A stretch of 11,342 nucleotides of DNA from Azoarcus sp. GTDB taxonomy: Bacteria > Pseudomonadota > Gammaproteobacteria > Burkholderiales > Rhodocyclaceae. Below the pieces are notes generated by a model. It saw only the letters and a program-made list of their open reading frames with translations. It ran no database searches and was not told where the DNA came from. The stretch lies in assembly GCA_023230755.1 (NCBI GenBank), contig JALNWS010000139.1, positions 1-11,342 of the forward strand, read 5' to 3'. A program made the position numbers and the translations under genes. Every line of letters starts with the position of its first letter. Position 1 is the first letter of the stretch. This document shows, in pieces, positions 1 to 6,139 of this stretch.

Positions 1-501
1 TCCTCACACCAGAGCCCGGAAACCATCGATCACGAAACGCGGGCAACCGACGATGATCACGAGGCCTTGCGGGTGTGGTTGCGCCTGCTGACCTGCACCA
101 ACATCGTCGAATCCCGTCTTCGTAATCGACTGCGCACCGGTTTCGAGTCGACGCTGCCCCGCTTCGACCTGATGGCCCAGCTTGATCGCAACCCTGACGG
201 CCTGAAGATGCGTGAGCTATCGCGCCGTCTGATGGTGACTGGCGGCAACGTCACTGGCCTGACCGACAAACTCGTCGAGGAAGGTCTGGTCGAACGCCGT
301 GACGACCCGCGCGACCGCCGGGCCTACTCCGTCCATCTGACCCCCGCAGGCAAGAAGACTTTCCGTCAGATGGCGAAGTCGCACGAAGGCTGGGTGATCG
401 AACTATTCAACGGACTCGATCACGCCGAGAAGACACAATTGCTTGAACTGCTGAATCGCCTTAAGCACCATCTCACATCACTGGAAAGCGCGAAGCCCTG
501 A
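1..501 (+). CDS. MarR-family transcriptional regulator, 5'-truncated by the window edge
   Basis: This is a DNA-binding repressor or activator of the MarR type, acting as a dimer in the cytoplasm. The frame is open from base 1 with no ATG or GTG before a TTG at 67, and the residues before that TTG (ending DDDHEA) continue naturally into LRVWLRLLTC. The true start is therefore probably upstream of the window, and 166 residues are visible. The winged helix-turn-helix is clear: RFDLMAQLDRNPDGLKM, then the recognition-helix region MVTGGNVTGLTDKL, then the wing DDPRDRRAYSVHLT, with the D-P-x-D-R-R signature of the family. A C-terminal dimerisation helix (HAEKTQLLELLNRLKHHL) closes the protein. It converges with nnrS, leaving a 47-nt gap, so it is probably not in that unit. 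MarR proteins often sense phenolic or CoA-linked aromatic ligands; the ligand cannot be told from this fragment. Confidence 0.9.
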   Translation, partial: SSHQSPETIDHETRATDDDHEALRVWLRLLTCTNIVESRLRNRLRTGFESTLPRFDLMAQLDRNPDGLKMRELSRRLMVTGGNVTGLTDKLVEEGLVERRDDPRDRRAYSVHLTPAGKKTFRQMAKSHEGWVIELFNGLDHAEKTQLLELLNRLKHHLTSLESAKP

Positions 502-548
502 CGCCAGCGCCATTACGACGCCGGACTGCCACGACGCACGTGCCGTGC

Positions 549-1736
549 TCAACCTGGCCGGCCATCGACCCGCGCATAGAGCAGAAACGGCGTGTAGCGC
601 CACAGGAAGAGCAAGAAGCCCAGCACCCAGGCCGTAGCGGCCAGGTGGATACCACCGATCGCAGCCGCGGGAATGAATGCAACCGTCAGCACCCTTGCGA
701 CGGCAGCCAGCTGCACCAGCCCATAGGCAAACGCCTCCAGCCGCCCGGCAACCAGCATGCGTCCGGTATGTCCGAGCGACGTTCGAGTCATCATGCCAAT
801 GATCAACCCGCCGGTAGATCCGATCGCCAATGCATGAACGCCCGCAGAATGCGCCACCAGGCCCCATTGCGTCGCGGCGATCAGCGCCAGTCCGAGCGGG
901 ATCCACAGATAGGACGCGTGCAGAATCCAGAGCAAGGGCGTGCTGCGCGTTGCCCACGGATTCCATCCGCCCCAGCGCGCCAGTTGCAGTACTGCCGCGA
1001 GCAACGATACACCGCCTGCCCAGCCGGTGAAACCGGTCGCCCATAGCATCAGGGCGAGCCCGGAGACCAGCGCAGCAATCAGATCGAAGCGCGCATTGCG
1101 CCACTGGCGGATGCCGCGCATCGAGTTGAAAGTGAACATCGGAATCACACGCCCGCCGATGACGATCTCGAGCACGACCACCAGTCCAAGCGCGATGTGC
1201 ATCCCCATCAGCGGTTCAACTGCCACCGCGCCATTCACGGCGAGGTGAAACAGCAGATTGGCCCCGCCGAGCAGCAAGGGCACAAGGCCGGGAAAATAAT
1301 TGCGCCAGCTCTTCGCCTTGATCAAGACATGCAGCAGCGCCGCTGCAGCCACCGGCAGGAAAGCGACATCGACGACGGCCACCCACCAGCCAGTGCCGAA
1401 CGCCATTGCCAGCCGCCCTGCAAGCCACAGCGCCGCGAGGCCGCCAAGCGCCCAGCCTGACGGCGTATCGATGCCGGTCCAGTTGCGCCCAGCGGTGAAC
1501 AGAAAGCCGACAATGACGGCGGCCGCGAAACCAAAGACCATCTCGTGCGCATGCCACCACATGCCGGGGATCGGAGTGGAGATCACCCCCAGATAGGCCA
1601 GCACCCACAGCGGAATCGCGACCACGGCCAGCATCGCCGCGAGCAGATAGAAGGGACGGAAAGCGAGGGCGAAAAGCGAGAACGTGCTGGCGGGTATACG
1701 CCGCGTGGTCGGCTCTTCGAGGGGAATCAGGGCCAT
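549..1736 (-). CDS. nnrS: NnrS family haem/copper membrane protein (nitric oxide stress)
   Basis: NnrS is a polytopic inner-membrane protein, reported to carry haem and copper, linked to denitrification and to relief of nitric oxide/nitrosative stress. The 395 residues are the usual family length and are almost wholly hydrophobic, consistent with about 12 membrane segments. Family hallmarks are visible: FALAFRPFYLLAA near the N-terminus (residues 22-34), WWHAHEMVFGF with His62, His64 and Glu65 (likely metal/haem ligands), FLFTAGRNWTG (79-88), GGRVIPMFT (194-202), and a late TRTSLGHTGR block. The ATG at 1736 gives the expected N-terminus, although no strong ribosome binding site precedes it. 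An FNR/DNR-type box with a matching -10 lies about 70 nt upstream, so transcription is probably induced under low oxygen or nitric oxide. No other denitrification gene is present in the window. Confidence 0.95.
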   Translation of the reverse strand: MALIPLEEPTTRRIPASTFSLFALAFRPFYLLAAMLAVVAIPLWVLAYLGVISTPIPGMWWHAHEMVFGFAAAVIVGFLFTAGRNWTGIDTPSGWALGGLAALWLAGRLAMAFGTGWWVAVVDVAFLPVAAAALLHVLIKAKSWRNYFPGLVPLLLGGANLLFHLAVNGAVAVEPLMGMHIALGLVVVLEIVIGGRVIPMFTFNSMRGIRQWRNARFDLIAALVSGLALMLWATGFTGWAGGVSLLAAVLQLARWGGWNPWATRSTPLLWILHASYLWIPLGLALIAATQWGLVAHSAGVHALAIGSTGGLIIGMMTRTSLGHTGRMLVAGRLEAFAYGLVQLAAVARVLTVAFIPAAAIGGIHLAATAWVLGFLLFLWRYTPFLLYARVDGRPG

Positions 1737-1771
1737 GATGGTCTCAGCGGGAGTAAGGTCTGGATGCGCCG

Positions 1772-1777
1772 ATTACA
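1772..1777 (-). promoter_or_regulatory. Predicted -10 hexamer (TGTAAT) of the nnrS promoter
   Basis: TGTAAT on the minus strand differs from TATAAT by one base. No good -35 hexamer is seen at 17 bp, as expected for an activator-dependent promoter where the FNR-type box replaces it. The element is supported mainly by its spacing from that box. Confidence 0.45.
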
Positions 1778-1799
1778 CCTCACCCTGGCGGTAATAAAA

Positions 1800-1813
1800 A
1801 TGACCCCGATCAA
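1800..1813 (-). promoter_or_regulatory. FNR/DNR/NNR-type activator box upstream of nnrS
   Basis: Read on the minus strand this is TTGATCGGGGTCAT. It has a perfect TTGAT half-site, four spacer bases, and a second half GTCAT close to the GTCAA/ATCAA expected for CRP/FNR-family NO or oxygen sensors. Its centre (about 1806.5) lies about 32 nt upstream of the centre of a TGTAAT -10 hexamer (minus strand, 1772-1777). That matches the -41.5 geometry of class II FNR-dependent promoters. The predicted transcript start is near 1765, about 29 nt before the nnrS ATG. Confidence 0.6.
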
Positions 1814-1845
1814 TCGCCTGCCAGGCCTCGCATTTCTTTTGCGGA

Positions 1846-2301
1846 CTACGTCGCTTCGCTGCGGGTACGCAGCAGGTGGTTTACGAAAAAACTCGAGACC
1901 AGCTCGTCACGCTGATTCAGCGCCCGGTAAGCCAGCCGCGCAATGCCCCGGTCGGGCCTGGAACGCGAGGGGCGCAACTCGACGACCTCAACCTCGGTGC
2001 GAATCGTGTCACCGGGACGCACTGGCGCCAGCCATCGCAGTTCATCGATACCGGGCGAACCCATGCTCGATTCCGCGAGCACGCCCTGCTGGATGAACAT
2101 CCGGAAGCACAGCGACACCACCTGAAAACCACTCGCGATCAATCCACCATAGATCGAATCCGCAGCCGCCCGTGCATCAAGATGGAAAGGTTGCGGATCG
2201 TAGTGCAGGGCAAAACCAATGATCTCGGCCTCGGTCAGCGTGACGCCTCCGCAGATGAAGCGATCACCCGGCGACAGATCATTCAGAAAACGCGATTCCA
2301 T
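1846..2301 (-). CDS. MaoC-like hot-dog (R)-specific enoyl-CoA hydratase/dehydratase family protein
   Basis: MaoC-like proteins hydrate or dehydrate acyl-CoA thioesters in a single hot-dog fold. The catalytic Asp/His pair of the hydratase-2 motif is visible as HYDPQPFHLD (Asp35, His40), followed by the conserved turn YGGLIASGFQ (51-60). A second conserved stretch, DELRWLAPVRPGDTI (86-100), is typical of the family. The start chosen is the ATG at 2301, because GGAGG sits 7 nt upstream; an in-frame start nine codons further up would place that site inside the gene. This gives 151 residues, the usual single-domain length. It lies between the GNAT gene (118 nt away, same strand) and nnrS (109 nt). 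The substrate is unknown; fatty-acid, polyhydroxyalkanoate or aromatic acyl-CoA metabolism are all possible. Confidence 0.88.
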   Translation of the reverse strand: MESRFLNDLSPGDRFICGGVTLTEAEIIGFALHYDPQPFHLDARAAADSIYGGLIASGFQVVSLCFRMFIQQGVLAESSMGSPGIDELRWLAPVRPGDTIRTEVEVVELRPSRSRPDRGIARLAYRALNQRDELVSSFFVNHLLRTRSEAT

Positions 2302-2419
2302 CCACCCACCTCCAGTCAGGACAAGCATTTCTCACATTACCCGCCCCGGTGCGTGTCGTCGCATCAGGCCGCAAGGGTTTGCGCATCGGAACCGCGCAGG
2401 CGGCGTCCGTCGTCTGCGA

Positions 2420-2926
2420 TCATGACCGAAGCCGCCTTGCCATGTACACAGCAGCGCCGGGATAGCTGTCGAGCTTTGCCGACTCTTGCGGATCCGGGCT
2501 CACCACGCCATAGCCCTGCCGCTGCCAGAATGCCTTCGATGCCTGCACCGAAACCAGTGACGAGCTCGTGAAACGTACAGCTTGCGCAAAAGCCAGTGCC
2601 ATATGCACCAGCGATGGCCCGACGCGACGTCCCGCAACCCGTGGAGAGACGGCGAGGTCATGCAGATAGAGGCAGTCAGGCTCGCCTGCAACGCTGAAGG
2701 CCCCACCCAGCGCAGTCATCCGCCCGTCGAGCGAAGGGTATCCCACCAGATACGCACAGACCCCCGTCCTGTCCTCGGCCACCCATGCGGTATCCGGTGC
2801 AGCTTCAAGGCGCGCGGCGATCACTTCGATGTTTTCGATGAAGCCGTCTCCATAGGCTTCGCTCTGGACGACCATGACTTCAGCAAGATCAGCGAAAGAC
2901 ATGCGCCGATAGCGAACACGACTCAT
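2420..2926 (-). CDS. GNAT-family N-acetyltransferase
   Basis: GNAT enzymes transfer an acetyl group from acetyl-CoA to an amine on a small molecule or protein. The N-terminus VRYRRMSFADLAEVMVVQSE (residues 4-23) is the usual beta1-alpha1 entry. Motif A is LYLHDLAVSPRVAGRRVGPSLV, in which R100-x-x-G103-x-S105 forms the pyrophosphate-binding loop for CoA. Motif B is SKAFWQRQGYGVV (130-142), where the Tyr is often the general acid. I chose the ATG at 2926 because AGGTG is placed 6 nt before it; a GTG three codons upstream overlaps that site. This gives 168 residues, a normal single-domain length. The substrate cannot be inferred from sequence or context. Confidence 0.88.
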   Translation of the reverse strand: MSRVRYRRMSFADLAEVMVVQSEAYGDGFIENIEVIAARLEAAPDTAWVAEDRTGVCAYLVGYPSLDGRMTALGGAFSVAGEPDCLYLHDLAVSPRVAGRRVGPSLVHMALAFAQAVRFTSSSLVSVQASKAFWQRQGYGVVSPDPQESAKLDSYPGAAVYMARRLRS

Positions 2927-3154
2927 CTGCTCCACCTGTCCGCGTCCACAGCCGTGCCCGGTACGACTCCATCCGATGTACCGTCCCGGGCGGCACGAAA
3001 GAAGGCCCGGCCACGTTTCGCGCCCTGCATATCACTCATGGGTGCATTCATCTGCTGCGAGTCCAGCCTCGGCTTCTTCATTCCGGACGGATGCTGGCGT
3101 ATCCTCAGGCATCGAAGCCTGTTCCAAGGCTCATGAGCAAGGGATACGACAACA
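2927..3154. other. Divergent intergenic region between the GNAT gene and the secreted-protein gene
   Basis: About 228 nt lie between two divergent starts and must hold promoters for both units. I see no confident sigma-70 pair. Short competing inverted repeats occur at 3106-3121 (CAGGC/GCCTG) and just after it (AGCCT/AGGCT). Reading frames here have no recognisable product. Confidence 0.4.
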
Positions 3155-3802
3155 ATGGGCAGACTGCTTTTGGTCATGGCGCTATGGTGTAGCGCTCTTT
3201 CGTGCAACGCAAGCCATGCACAGGATCAAACACTCTACGGTGGGTGTATCGACGCAAAGGGGCGCACCGTCGCTGCCGTTCCCGACCCGACGCTGCCCGC
3301 TGCCGTGAGCACGCAGATCGAGGGCGGACGTCCGGTCATCCGCTATAACCATTCGGCAATTCCGCGCCTCGACGATCGCGCCCAGCTGTTCCTGTTTGCT
3401 CACGAATGCTCCCGGCTCAACCTCGGTTTGCCTGCCGGCGCGAAGCGTACGCCGGCTGGCGCGCGCCGAGCGGACTGCTGGGCCGCCAGCACGCTGCTGC
3501 GCTCGGGCCTGATTCAGCCTGAAGACCTCGGCCCGCTGCAGGAAGCACTCGACTTCAGCGCCGAGGAATGGTCCCGACTTCCAGGCCCGATTCGCCGCAT
3601 CGACCTGCGCTCCTGCCCACGCCATCTGTCGCCGTCGCTACATGTACCCGGCCCCGGGCAGGACGACTGGAATACCTGCACCCGCCGCTGTGCCGACACC
3701 TCTCTGTCCTGTCAGGGCGGCGGCGCCGGGCGCAACGACATGCACTGCGATGAAGCTTATTCGCGCTGTGTGGAACTGTGCAATTCACGTTTCCCGAGGT
3801 AA
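3155..3802 (+). CDS. Secreted Cys-rich protein of unknown function with degenerate HExxH-like motif
   Basis: I do not recognise a named family. The 215-residue product starts with a signal peptide (MGRLLLVMALWCSALSCNASHA, likely cut after Ala22), so it should reach the periplasm. The stretch QLFLFAHECSRLNLG (77-91) followed by RRADCWAAS (104-112) resembles small secreted proteins with a zinc-protease-like HEC(G)HH...ADCWA pattern. Here the second zinc histidine is replaced (His83-Glu84-Cys-Ser-Arg), so protease activity is doubtful. The C-terminal 45 residues carry six cysteines: C175-x3-C179, C186, C198, C205-x3-C209. These suggest disulfides or a metal site. The start is the ATG at 3155, with AGGGA 10 nt upstream. 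It is followed at 60 nt by the carboxylesterase gene on the same strand. Confidence 0.75.
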   Translation: MGRLLLVMALWCSALSCNASHAQDQTLYGGCIDAKGRTVAAVPDPTLPAAVSTQIEGGRPVIRYNHSAIPRLDDRAQLFLFAHECSRLNLGLPAGAKRTPAGARRADCWAASTLLRSGLIQPEDLGPLQEALDFSAEEWSRLPGPIRRIDLRSCPRHLSPSLHVPGPGQDDWNTCTRRCADTSLSCQGGGAGRNDMHCDEAYSRCVELCNSRFPR

Positions 3803-3811
3803 GCCTCGCCC

Positions 3812-3840
3812 CGGCACACCCACGTGCTTGGGTCGTGCCG
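3812..3840 (+). other. Intergenic RNA hairpin between the secreted-protein and esterase genes
   Basis: CGGCAC (3812-3817) pairs with GTGCCG (3835-3840), and inside it ACCCA (3818-3822) pairs with TGGGT (3829-3833), leaving one bulged C and a six-base loop. The 11-bp stem begins 10 nt after the upstream stop codon. No T-run follows, so it is not a standard intrinsic terminator. It may stabilise the upstream message or reduce read-through into the esterase gene. Confidence 0.5.
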
Positions 3841-3862
3841 ACACCACAACTGGAGTAAGGCA

Positions 3863-4582
3863 ATGAATGCCGCAACACCGAATATCCCGGCTCAAGCACC
3901 GGTGCTCCCCGCGGTCGAGATCGAAACCGGCCCGAACCCCGTGCTTTCCGTGATCTGGCTCCATGGCCTGGGTGCCGACGGACATGACTTCGAATCCGTT
4001 GTCGGCGCGCTCGACCTCCACGCGCTGCCCCCCATCCGTTTCGTGTTCCCGCATGCGCCGCCGCGACCGGTTACGATCAATGGCGGCTACGTGATGCGTG
4101 CGTGGTATGACATCGTATCGGCAGATTTTTCCGAGCGTCGCGAAGACCCGAAAGGCGTGCATGAATCGGCCGCCCAGATCGAAGCCCTCATTGCCCGTGA
4201 AAACACACGCGGCGTCCCGGATGCGAATATCGTCATTGCCGGATTCTCGCAAGGCGGCGCAATTGCGTTGCATGTCGGACTGCGACGGCGAGCACCGCTT
4301 GCGGGCATCATGGCCTTATCCACCTATGTCCCCTTGGTCGATACGCTCGCGGACGAACTTCAGGAAGGCAGCAGGCGCACGCCAATCTTCATGGCCCATG
4401 GACGCGAAGATGGCGTCATTCCGTGTGAGTTCGGGCGAAAATCGTGCGAACTCCTGCGCAGCCACCGTCTATCCGTCGAGTGGCATGACTACCCCGCCGA
4501 TCACACCGTGACCATGGACGAACTGCAGGACATTCAGGAATGGCTCCACAACATCGCGTTTGCGGGCAAGGATGTGGCCTGA
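3863..4582 (+). CDS. Carboxylesterase/phospholipase family alpha/beta hydrolase
   Basis: This belongs to the abhydrolase_2 family of small cytoplasmic carboxylesterases (acyl-protein thioesterase-like), which hydrolyse short-chain carboxyl or thio esters. The oxyanion-hole region IWLHGLGADGHDF (31-43) is typical. The nucleophile elbow is GFSQGG with Ser129; the acid is Asp183 in HGREDGVIP; the base is His214 in DYPADHTV. All three are in the expected order. FVFPHAPPRPVTINGGYVMRAWYDI (60-84) is the conserved family signature. The ATG at 3863 is preceded by GGAG at 7 nt, which decides it over an in-frame start 13 codons upstream. The 239 residues are slightly longer than the usual 220 or so because of a Pro/Ala-rich N-terminal extension. 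No signal peptide is seen. The substrate is unknown. Confidence 0.93.
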   Translation: MNAATPNIPAQAPVLPAVEIETGPNPVLSVIWLHGLGADGHDFESVVGALDLHALPPIRFVFPHAPPRPVTINGGYVMRAWYDIVSADFSERREDPKGVHESAAQIEALIARENTRGVPDANIVIAGFSQGGAIALHVGLRRRAPLAGIMALSTYVPLVDTLADELQEGSRRTPIFMAHGREDGVIPCEFGRKSCELLRSHRLSVEWHDYPADHTVTMDELQDIQEWLHNIAFAGKDVA

Positions 4583-4726
4583 CGCTCAGCAGGACAAGAC
4601 TGCGGCGGGCCGAAGCACGCACCGATGGCGGGACAGTGCACGGACTGCGGATGCGTTCAAGCGTGCGACTTCACGACTCGAACCTGGCTGTCTCTGCGCA
4701 ATCGGTGCGATGACTGGCCCCCTTGA

Positions 4727-4756
4727 CCAAGCCCCGGAAAAGTTTTTTCGGGTTGG
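4727..4756 (+). other. Hairpin upstream of the bufferin operon promoter
   Basis: CCAA (4727-4730) pairs with TTGG (4753-4756); after a two-base bulge, 4733-4740 pairs with 4745-4752 (CCCGGAAA against TTTTCGGG, one G-T pair) around an AGTT loop. It lies 144 nt after the esterase stop and two bases before the predicted -35 of the bufferin operon. The T-run is inside the stem rather than after it, so a terminator role for the esterase gene is only possible, not clear. Confidence 0.4.
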
Positions 4757-4758
4757 CC

Positions 4759-4784
4759 GTAAGGTTTCGGCGCCAACTGTCGAC
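4759..4784 (+). promoter_or_regulatory. Candidate ECF-sigma (SigF/EcfF-like) promoter for the bufferin operon
   Basis: GTAAGG (4759-4764) is followed after exactly 16 bases by CGAC (4781-4784). The published motif for Caulobacter SigF, which controls a bufferin-type operon, is GTAACC-N16-CGAA. GTAA and CGA match, and the spacing is identical. An inverted repeat GTTGGC (4752-4757)/GCCAAC (4772-4777) brackets the -35. The predicted 5' leader to the ATG at 4870 is about 80 nt. The match is partial, and no sigma factor gene is present in the window to support it. Confidence 0.4.
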
Positions 4785-4869
4785 CAATCAGTGCCCGGCC
4801 AACAGTACATGGCAGTGAGCGTTGAAGGCCGGCGCCATCCAGCATCCAACCAGAACCGAGGAGACACAA

Positions 4870-5154
4870 ATGTCCAACATGATCACAGGCGCCCGCATGG
4901 CAGCCATGGCAGCAGCCTTTGCCGCATCCAGCGTGGCGTTTGCAGCAGACATGCCAGCAGGCTCGAGCGGTGCCGCCGTCGCAGCGAACGACAGCGTGCA
5001 TTGTTACGGCATCAACGCGTGCAAGGGTCAGGCAGACTGCAAGACTGCCCAGAACGATTGCAAGGGCATGAACTCATGCAAGGGGCACGGCTTCAAGGGC
5101 ATGAAGGCAGCAGAATGTCTGGACGCCAAGGGCACGATCGGCGATCTCAAGTAA
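4870..5154 (+). CDS. bufA: Bufferin-type RiPP metallophore precursor, six-cysteine class
   Basis: This small secreted peptide fits the bufferin family, whose core cysteines are modified by an MNIO enzyme so that the exported product sequesters metal (copper in studied cases). Residues 1-25 form a Sec signal peptide (ARMAAMAAAFAASSVAFA, cut before Ala26). A low-complexity spacer follows, then a core with exactly six cysteines: C45, C51, C57, C64, C70 and C83. Repeated CK(G/T) units (CKGQAD, CKTAQND, CKGMNS, CKGHG) match the six/twelve-Cys bufferin class rather than the DUF2282 four-Cys class. The ATG at 4870 is chosen because GAGGAG lies 6 nt upstream and the signal peptide begins there. The gene leads an operon with the modifying enzyme and its partner. 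The symbol denotes the precursor role; which bufA subtype name applies should be checked. Confidence 0.88.
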   Translation: MSNMITGARMAAMAAAFAASSVAFAADMPAGSSGAAVAANDSVHCYGINACKGQADCKTAQNDCKGMNSCKGHGFKGMKAAECLDAKGTIGDLK

Positions 5155-5160
5155 CAAGCC

Positions 5161-5195
5161 CGTGGCCCTGGACGTGATGGCACGCCAGGGCCACG
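5161..5195 (+). other. Strong intercistronic RNA hairpin between bufA and bufB
   Basis: CGTGGCCCTGG (5161-5171) pairs perfectly with CCAGGGCCACG (5185-5195). After a single bulged A, CGTG (5173-5176) pairs with CACG (5181-5184) around the loop ATGG. This makes 15 bp, mostly G-C, starting 6 nt after the bufA stop and ending 32 nt before the bufB start. No T-run follows, so it is not a classic terminator. It could protect the bufA transcript's 3' end or cause partial attenuation, giving more precursor than enzyme. Confidence 0.7.
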
Positions 5196-5227
5196 CCGCC
5201 ACGCTTGCCCCCACAGGTGACCACAAC

Positions 5228-6139
5228 ATGAGCACACCGTCGCTGCCCGCTGCGCAAGTCGACCGGCGCATTCAGCCGCTGGGTTTCGGGCTGGGTTTGC
5301 GCCCGGCCCATTACGCCGAGTTTCTCAGCGCGCCTCAGGACGTCGACTGGCTTGAGATCATCTCCGAAAACTACATGGTGCAGGGCGGCAAGCCGCTGGC
5401 CATGCTTGATGCCATCCGCTGTGACTACCCGGTCGTAATGCATGGCGTTTCGATGTCGATCGGCTCGATCGAACCCCTGAACCGGCAATACCTCGACGCG
5501 CTCAGAGCCCTCGCCAGACGTATCGAGCCGGCCTGGATTTCAGACCATCTGTGCTGGACGGGTGTGCACGGCGTCAACCTTCACGACCTCTACCCACTCC
5601 CGTATACCGAGGAGGCAATCCGCCACGTCGTGACGCGAATCAGGCAGGTGCAGGACATCCTCGAACGCCGGCTGGTGATCGAAAATGTCTCCAGCTACCT
5701 CAGCTATGCCGACTCGTCGATGAGCGAATGGGCATTCCTCACAGCCATTGCCGAAGAGGCCGACTGCCACCTGCTGCTCGATGTTAACAACATCTACGTC
5801 AGCAGCGTGAATCACGGCTTCGACCCGCTCGACTTCATCAACGGCGTGCCCGCACATCGGGTGCAGCAGATTCACCTCGCGGGGCACTCGAATGTGGACG
5901 GTTTCATCATCGATACCCACGATGCCCCGATCATCGACCCGGTGTTCGATCTGTATGCAGCCGCCTGGAGGCGACTGGGTGCGGTGAGCAGCATGATCGA
6001 GCGCGACGACAACATCCCGCCGCTCGAGACCCTGCTGACGGAGCTCGCACACGTTCGCGGCATTGCCGCGGCATGCAAGCATGAACGCACCAATGCCCAT
6101 GCCGAACCAGCACAGGCGCCAACACCATGTCCGACATGA
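5228..6139 (+). CDS. bufB: MNIO-family (DUF692) oxidative enzyme that modifies the bufferin precursor
   Basis: DUF692 proteins are TIM-barrel multinuclear non-haem iron oxygenases that convert peptide cysteines into oxazolone-thioamide or thiooxazole groups. The 303 residues are the usual length. Signature segments run in order: GFGLGLRPAHY (19-29), WLEIISENYM (41-50) with Glu47, VVMHGVSMSIG (69-79) with His72, ISDHLCW (104-110) with Asp106 and His107, IENVSSYL (151-158), LLLDVNNIYVSS (182-193) with Asp185, IHLAGHS (215-221) with His216 and His220, and DTHDAPI (229-235). The iron-ligand His/Asp/Glu set therefore looks complete. The ATG at 5228 has AGGTG 8 nt upstream; earlier in-frame starts fall inside the hairpin. 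Its last codons overlap the start of bufC. The substrate is almost certainly the adjacent bufA product. Confidence 0.95.
   Translation: MSTPSLPAAQVDRRIQPLGFGLGLRPAHYAEFLSAPQDVDWLEIISENYMVQGGKPLAMLDAIRCDYPVVMHGVSMSIGSIEPLNRQYLDALRALARRIEPAWISDHLCWTGVHGVNLHDLYPLPYTEEAIRHVVTRIRQVQDILERRLVIENVSSYLSYADSSMSEWAFLTAIAEEADCHLLLDVNNIYVSSVNHGFDPLDFINGVPAHRVQQIHLAGHSNVDGFIIDTHDAPIIDPVFDLYAAAWRRLGAVSSMIERDDNIPPLETLLTELAHVRGIAAACKHERTNAHAEPAQAPTPCPT

Noticed and set aside
67..69. TTG at 67 as the start of the MarR gene
   Set aside because: The frame is open to base 1 and the upstream residues read as a normal MarR N-terminus; no ribosome binding site precedes the TTG. The gene is treated as truncated by the window.
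536..548. GCACG-TGC-CGTGC hairpin between MarR and nnrS stops
   Set aside because: Only 5 bp with a three-base loop and no T-run; not enough to call a terminator.
540..1046. Long plus-strand reading frames opposite nnrS
   Set aside because: They are antisense to a well-recognised membrane protein, rich in Arg, Gln and Pro, and show no family features; typical shadows in GC-rich DNA.
3077..3105. Possible sigma-70 promoter TTCATT-N17-TATCCT for the secreted-protein gene
   Set aside because: Spacing is right, but each hexamer matches only about half of the consensus; too weak to claim.
3133..3135. ATG at 3133 as an earlier start of the secreted-protein gene
   Set aside because: It is in a different frame from the gene with the signal peptide.
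3169..3175. Lipoprotein signal at Cys17 in the secreted protein
   Set aside because: The residues before the cysteine do not make a proper lipobox; a signal peptidase I site after Ala22 fits better.
2923..3207. 94-codon minus-strand frame upstream of the GNAT gene
   Set aside because: No plausible ribosome binding site or domain; it overlaps the GNAT start and the start of the secreted-protein gene.
4723..4765. MerR/CueR-type promoter (TTGACC...TAAGGT) upstream of bufA
   Set aside because: The gap between the hexamers is 31 bases, not the 19-20 required.
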